A stretch of DNA of 19,278 nucleotides from positions 40,945,345 to 40,964,622 of the forward strand of contig NC_091549.1 of the NCBI RefSeq assembly GCF_042767895.1. Reading direction: 5' to 3'. Below are positions 17,169 through 19,278 of the stretch, in pieces. Positions within the stretch are counted from its first letter, which is position 1. Each line of letters opens with the position of its first letter. The notes below the pieces were generated by a model. That model did no database searches, was not told the DNA's origin, and was given only the letters and a program-made list of their open reading frames with translations. Source of the DNA: Penaeus vannamei. Its lineage: Eukaryota > Arthropoda > Malacostraca > Decapoda > Penaeidae. Both the position numbers and the translations under genes were made by a program.

Positions 17169-19276
17169 TTAGCATCTGGTCTCGTAGAGTCCCGACCGTC
17201 CGATGTAGCGCACCCATTTGATTACATCATGGTCAGAATAGTTGAGCTTCGACTCAAACACCTTGAGGTAGCGAACCTTGAAGCCAGACGGGGCAAACGG
17301 TACCTTTGGGAAGGAGAAAGAAGAGAGAATATTCATTAGTTTGAGGTCTACTAACTTTGTTTGCATTCCCAAATTGATTGTTACAACTATTGTTACGGAT
17401 AGAAAGAAAATTATACTGTTTTGGGAATGCACTTCATCTAAATTAGTTTATTTTACTACAAAATGGTATTCTAATAATCTCTGTAAAAATTCAACATGCC
17501 TAAAAACTATAATATCAATCTTTGACTAAAAATAAATATTTCCATACCTGCAAACACATATATTAGCCTAATTTTTTAATCATACAAAATATTATGACTA
17601 GCAACATACTAGCATGCATAAAATAAAAAAAGGAACATAATACTTACATTTCAAATCATTAGTGTTTGAATGTTTTAACTTGTAGAGAAACATGCACATA
17701 TACATAAAACAAATGATAAATTTCAAATCACTGCTAAGAACATGTATTGCAAATTATGTATATGTGAACATCCACAATCCAATGAATTACTTTACAACAA
17801 AAACAAATGCATACATGAATGCATACACATACAAACACATTTGCACATATCACTTTTTCAATTACGTATAAAATTTGGCATATCACATCTAACTTTAACT
17901 CATATGAACAATCATTTAGTACCATGTTAACAATTTTAAATTTAATAATGAACCATCTTATATTTCACTATCTTGAAAATTACAAAGCAAATGATTTATG
18001 ATCATCATCATATAAACAGTTTTACTTACTGTCAGCACTTGACAAATTTTATGTACTTGCCTTTAGCTTTGCAATATCTCCAGATGGTGCTGCCTAAGAT
18101 TTGCACATTATAACTAAAGACATCTTTCATTCATAAATTTTCCCCCTAACATTGTCATGGCAAATCATTTTCATTTTTCTAAAGCCACCTTTATTTTGGT
18201 TGAGAAATCTATAATTCCTTCAATTCCAAGAACATTGGATCTTTTGATGTACCTAGCAAATACAGCTACTGGCTTACTGTTGTTCATAGATACAAGGCAA
18301 TATACAACCATTAATTACTAGCATAAAAGTCTCATTATCAACCATCACTACTCAAAAAACAAACAATACAGTTAATCTCATTGGCTGAAGTACTACCTTT
18401 TGGAAATGAAATGATAAAAATGTAGCTTATCTTGCTCTTATAACCAGCACCATTATCAAGCCTAAACAAAATTGACTTAAAACCACAACAAGTAAAAGTC
18501 TGGTTTGTAACTTGATTTTATCCTCAAGAAAGAGAGAGCCAAAGAAAAAAGGGGCTTTAAGACTTTCCCTGGCTCCAGTGAACTTGGATTTTCTGTAATA
18601 AATACTTATATTAAATCTTTAGTTTTAACTTAAGAGTACCCTCCATTTATACACATACCAATAGTTTCTTACACATTCACAACAATGATGAAGAAAGCAA
18701 TAAGAAAGGGGGAATCAAATGTGCACCGAATAAATAACAATAGATCAATTCCATAAACAGTTAACTTTGTTTGGTACCAAGAAAATATCTGGAAAGCTAC
18801 CAAATCACCTACCATACATCTTTTAGGTTTACACCTGGATTTTCCAGAATACTATGTATTTTATAATTTGTTTTGGCATCTAAACATTTTAGCTTATTAG
18901 CTAGTATACAAACAAATATATAAATAATGAAACCAAAAGAAGCATAATATAGTAAAATTCAAGGATTAATGAGTTCTATTCCATAAAATCCAGGTAAATC
19001 ACTTCTACTGACGTCCCTGGCCTGCTCTTACAATAAGGCAAAAGCAAGCATCCACACAAAATATGAACTATTGCTTACAAATCCCAAACATTTAAATTAC
19101 AGCAAGATGTGTTTTAAAGAGATCCTTCATCTATGCCTAAAAAAAAATTGCCACCACAGAATTCTGTAAGAACAACTTACCTCAAAGTTCATGGATATGG
19201 GAGGTCTGGTCCATTTCTTCTTCGTATCAGTTTGCAACAATTCAATCTCAGCTGAAATTTGGGATTCCTTCATACC
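17169..19276 (-). CDS. AP2M1: AP-2 complex subunit mu, last two coding exons (partial)
   Basis: Medium (mu2) subunit of the AP-2 clathrin adaptor, which selects YxxPhi-motif cargo at the plasma membrane during endocytosis. Exons in transcript order: 19276-19181 (32 codons, starting GMKESQISAEIELL, ending PPISMNFE) and 17303-17169 (44 codons plus TAA, VPFAPSGFKVRY to SGLYETRC). The 1877-base intron is phase 0 with donor GAG|GTAAGT and acceptor CCAAAG|GT. The 76 residues match the C-terminal end of the mu homology domain almost residue for residue with animal AP-2 mu. W and R of IKWVRY correspond to W421 and R423 of the human protein, part of the pocket for the cargo tyrosine. The frame is intact. 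The upstream limit is uncertain: the last two bases of the window may be exon or an acceptor AG. The rest of the gene lies past the window edge. Confidence 0.96.
17304..19180 (-). other. Last intron of AP2M1 (1877 bp)
   Basis: AT-rich, low in microsatellites compared with the left part of the window. Short frames on both strands (for example 17734-17930) lack family features. I see no nested gene or RNA. Confidence 0.9.
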
Positions 19277-19278
19277 TC

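Overview
This is a eukaryotic window, most likely from an arthropod and plausibly a decapod crustacean such as a penaeid shrimp. It carries innexins (the gap-junction proteins of protostomes), intron-split genes with GT-AG borders, a short TTAGG-type array (the arthropod telomere motif) and very dense di- and mononucleotide microsatellites, as reported for penaeid genomes. The species call is inference. The gene calls rest on spliced translations that read as one continuous family member across every exon border.

Layout, all genes on the minus strand: (1) bases 1-159 are the first 53 codons of one innexin, cut off by the window edge. (2) Bases 160-7450 hold no recognisable gene. They are intergenic DNA dominated by simple repeats: GA-, GT- and TA-type microsatellites, a 1.17-kb CT/C-rich tract and long A runs. 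(3) Bases 8823-12006 are a complete five-exon Inx2-like innexin of 362 residues, with a probable 1.35-kb repeat-free 3' UTR down to about 7450 and a G-rich promoter-proximal block at 12180-12362. (4) Bases 12363-13778 hold no gene. (5) Bases 13779-14278 are exactly 500 N, an assembly gap. (6) Bases 14279-17168 are AT-rich and probably mostly the AP2M1 3' UTR. (7) Bases 17169-19276 hold the last two coding exons of the clathrin adaptor AP-2 mu subunit.

The two innexins lie head to tail and form part of a tandem cluster. AP-2 mu is an unrelated housekeeping gene, and its placement next to the innexins depends on the N gap. Most long open frames here (poly Ser-Leu, Arg-Glu, Cys-Val, Thr-His) are translated microsatellites and not genes. 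I found no convincing new multi-gene system. The best leads are a (UG)54-U7 tract just before the last splice acceptor of the innexin, an in-frame stop built into the same intron's donor, and several unusually long non-B-DNA-prone tracts.
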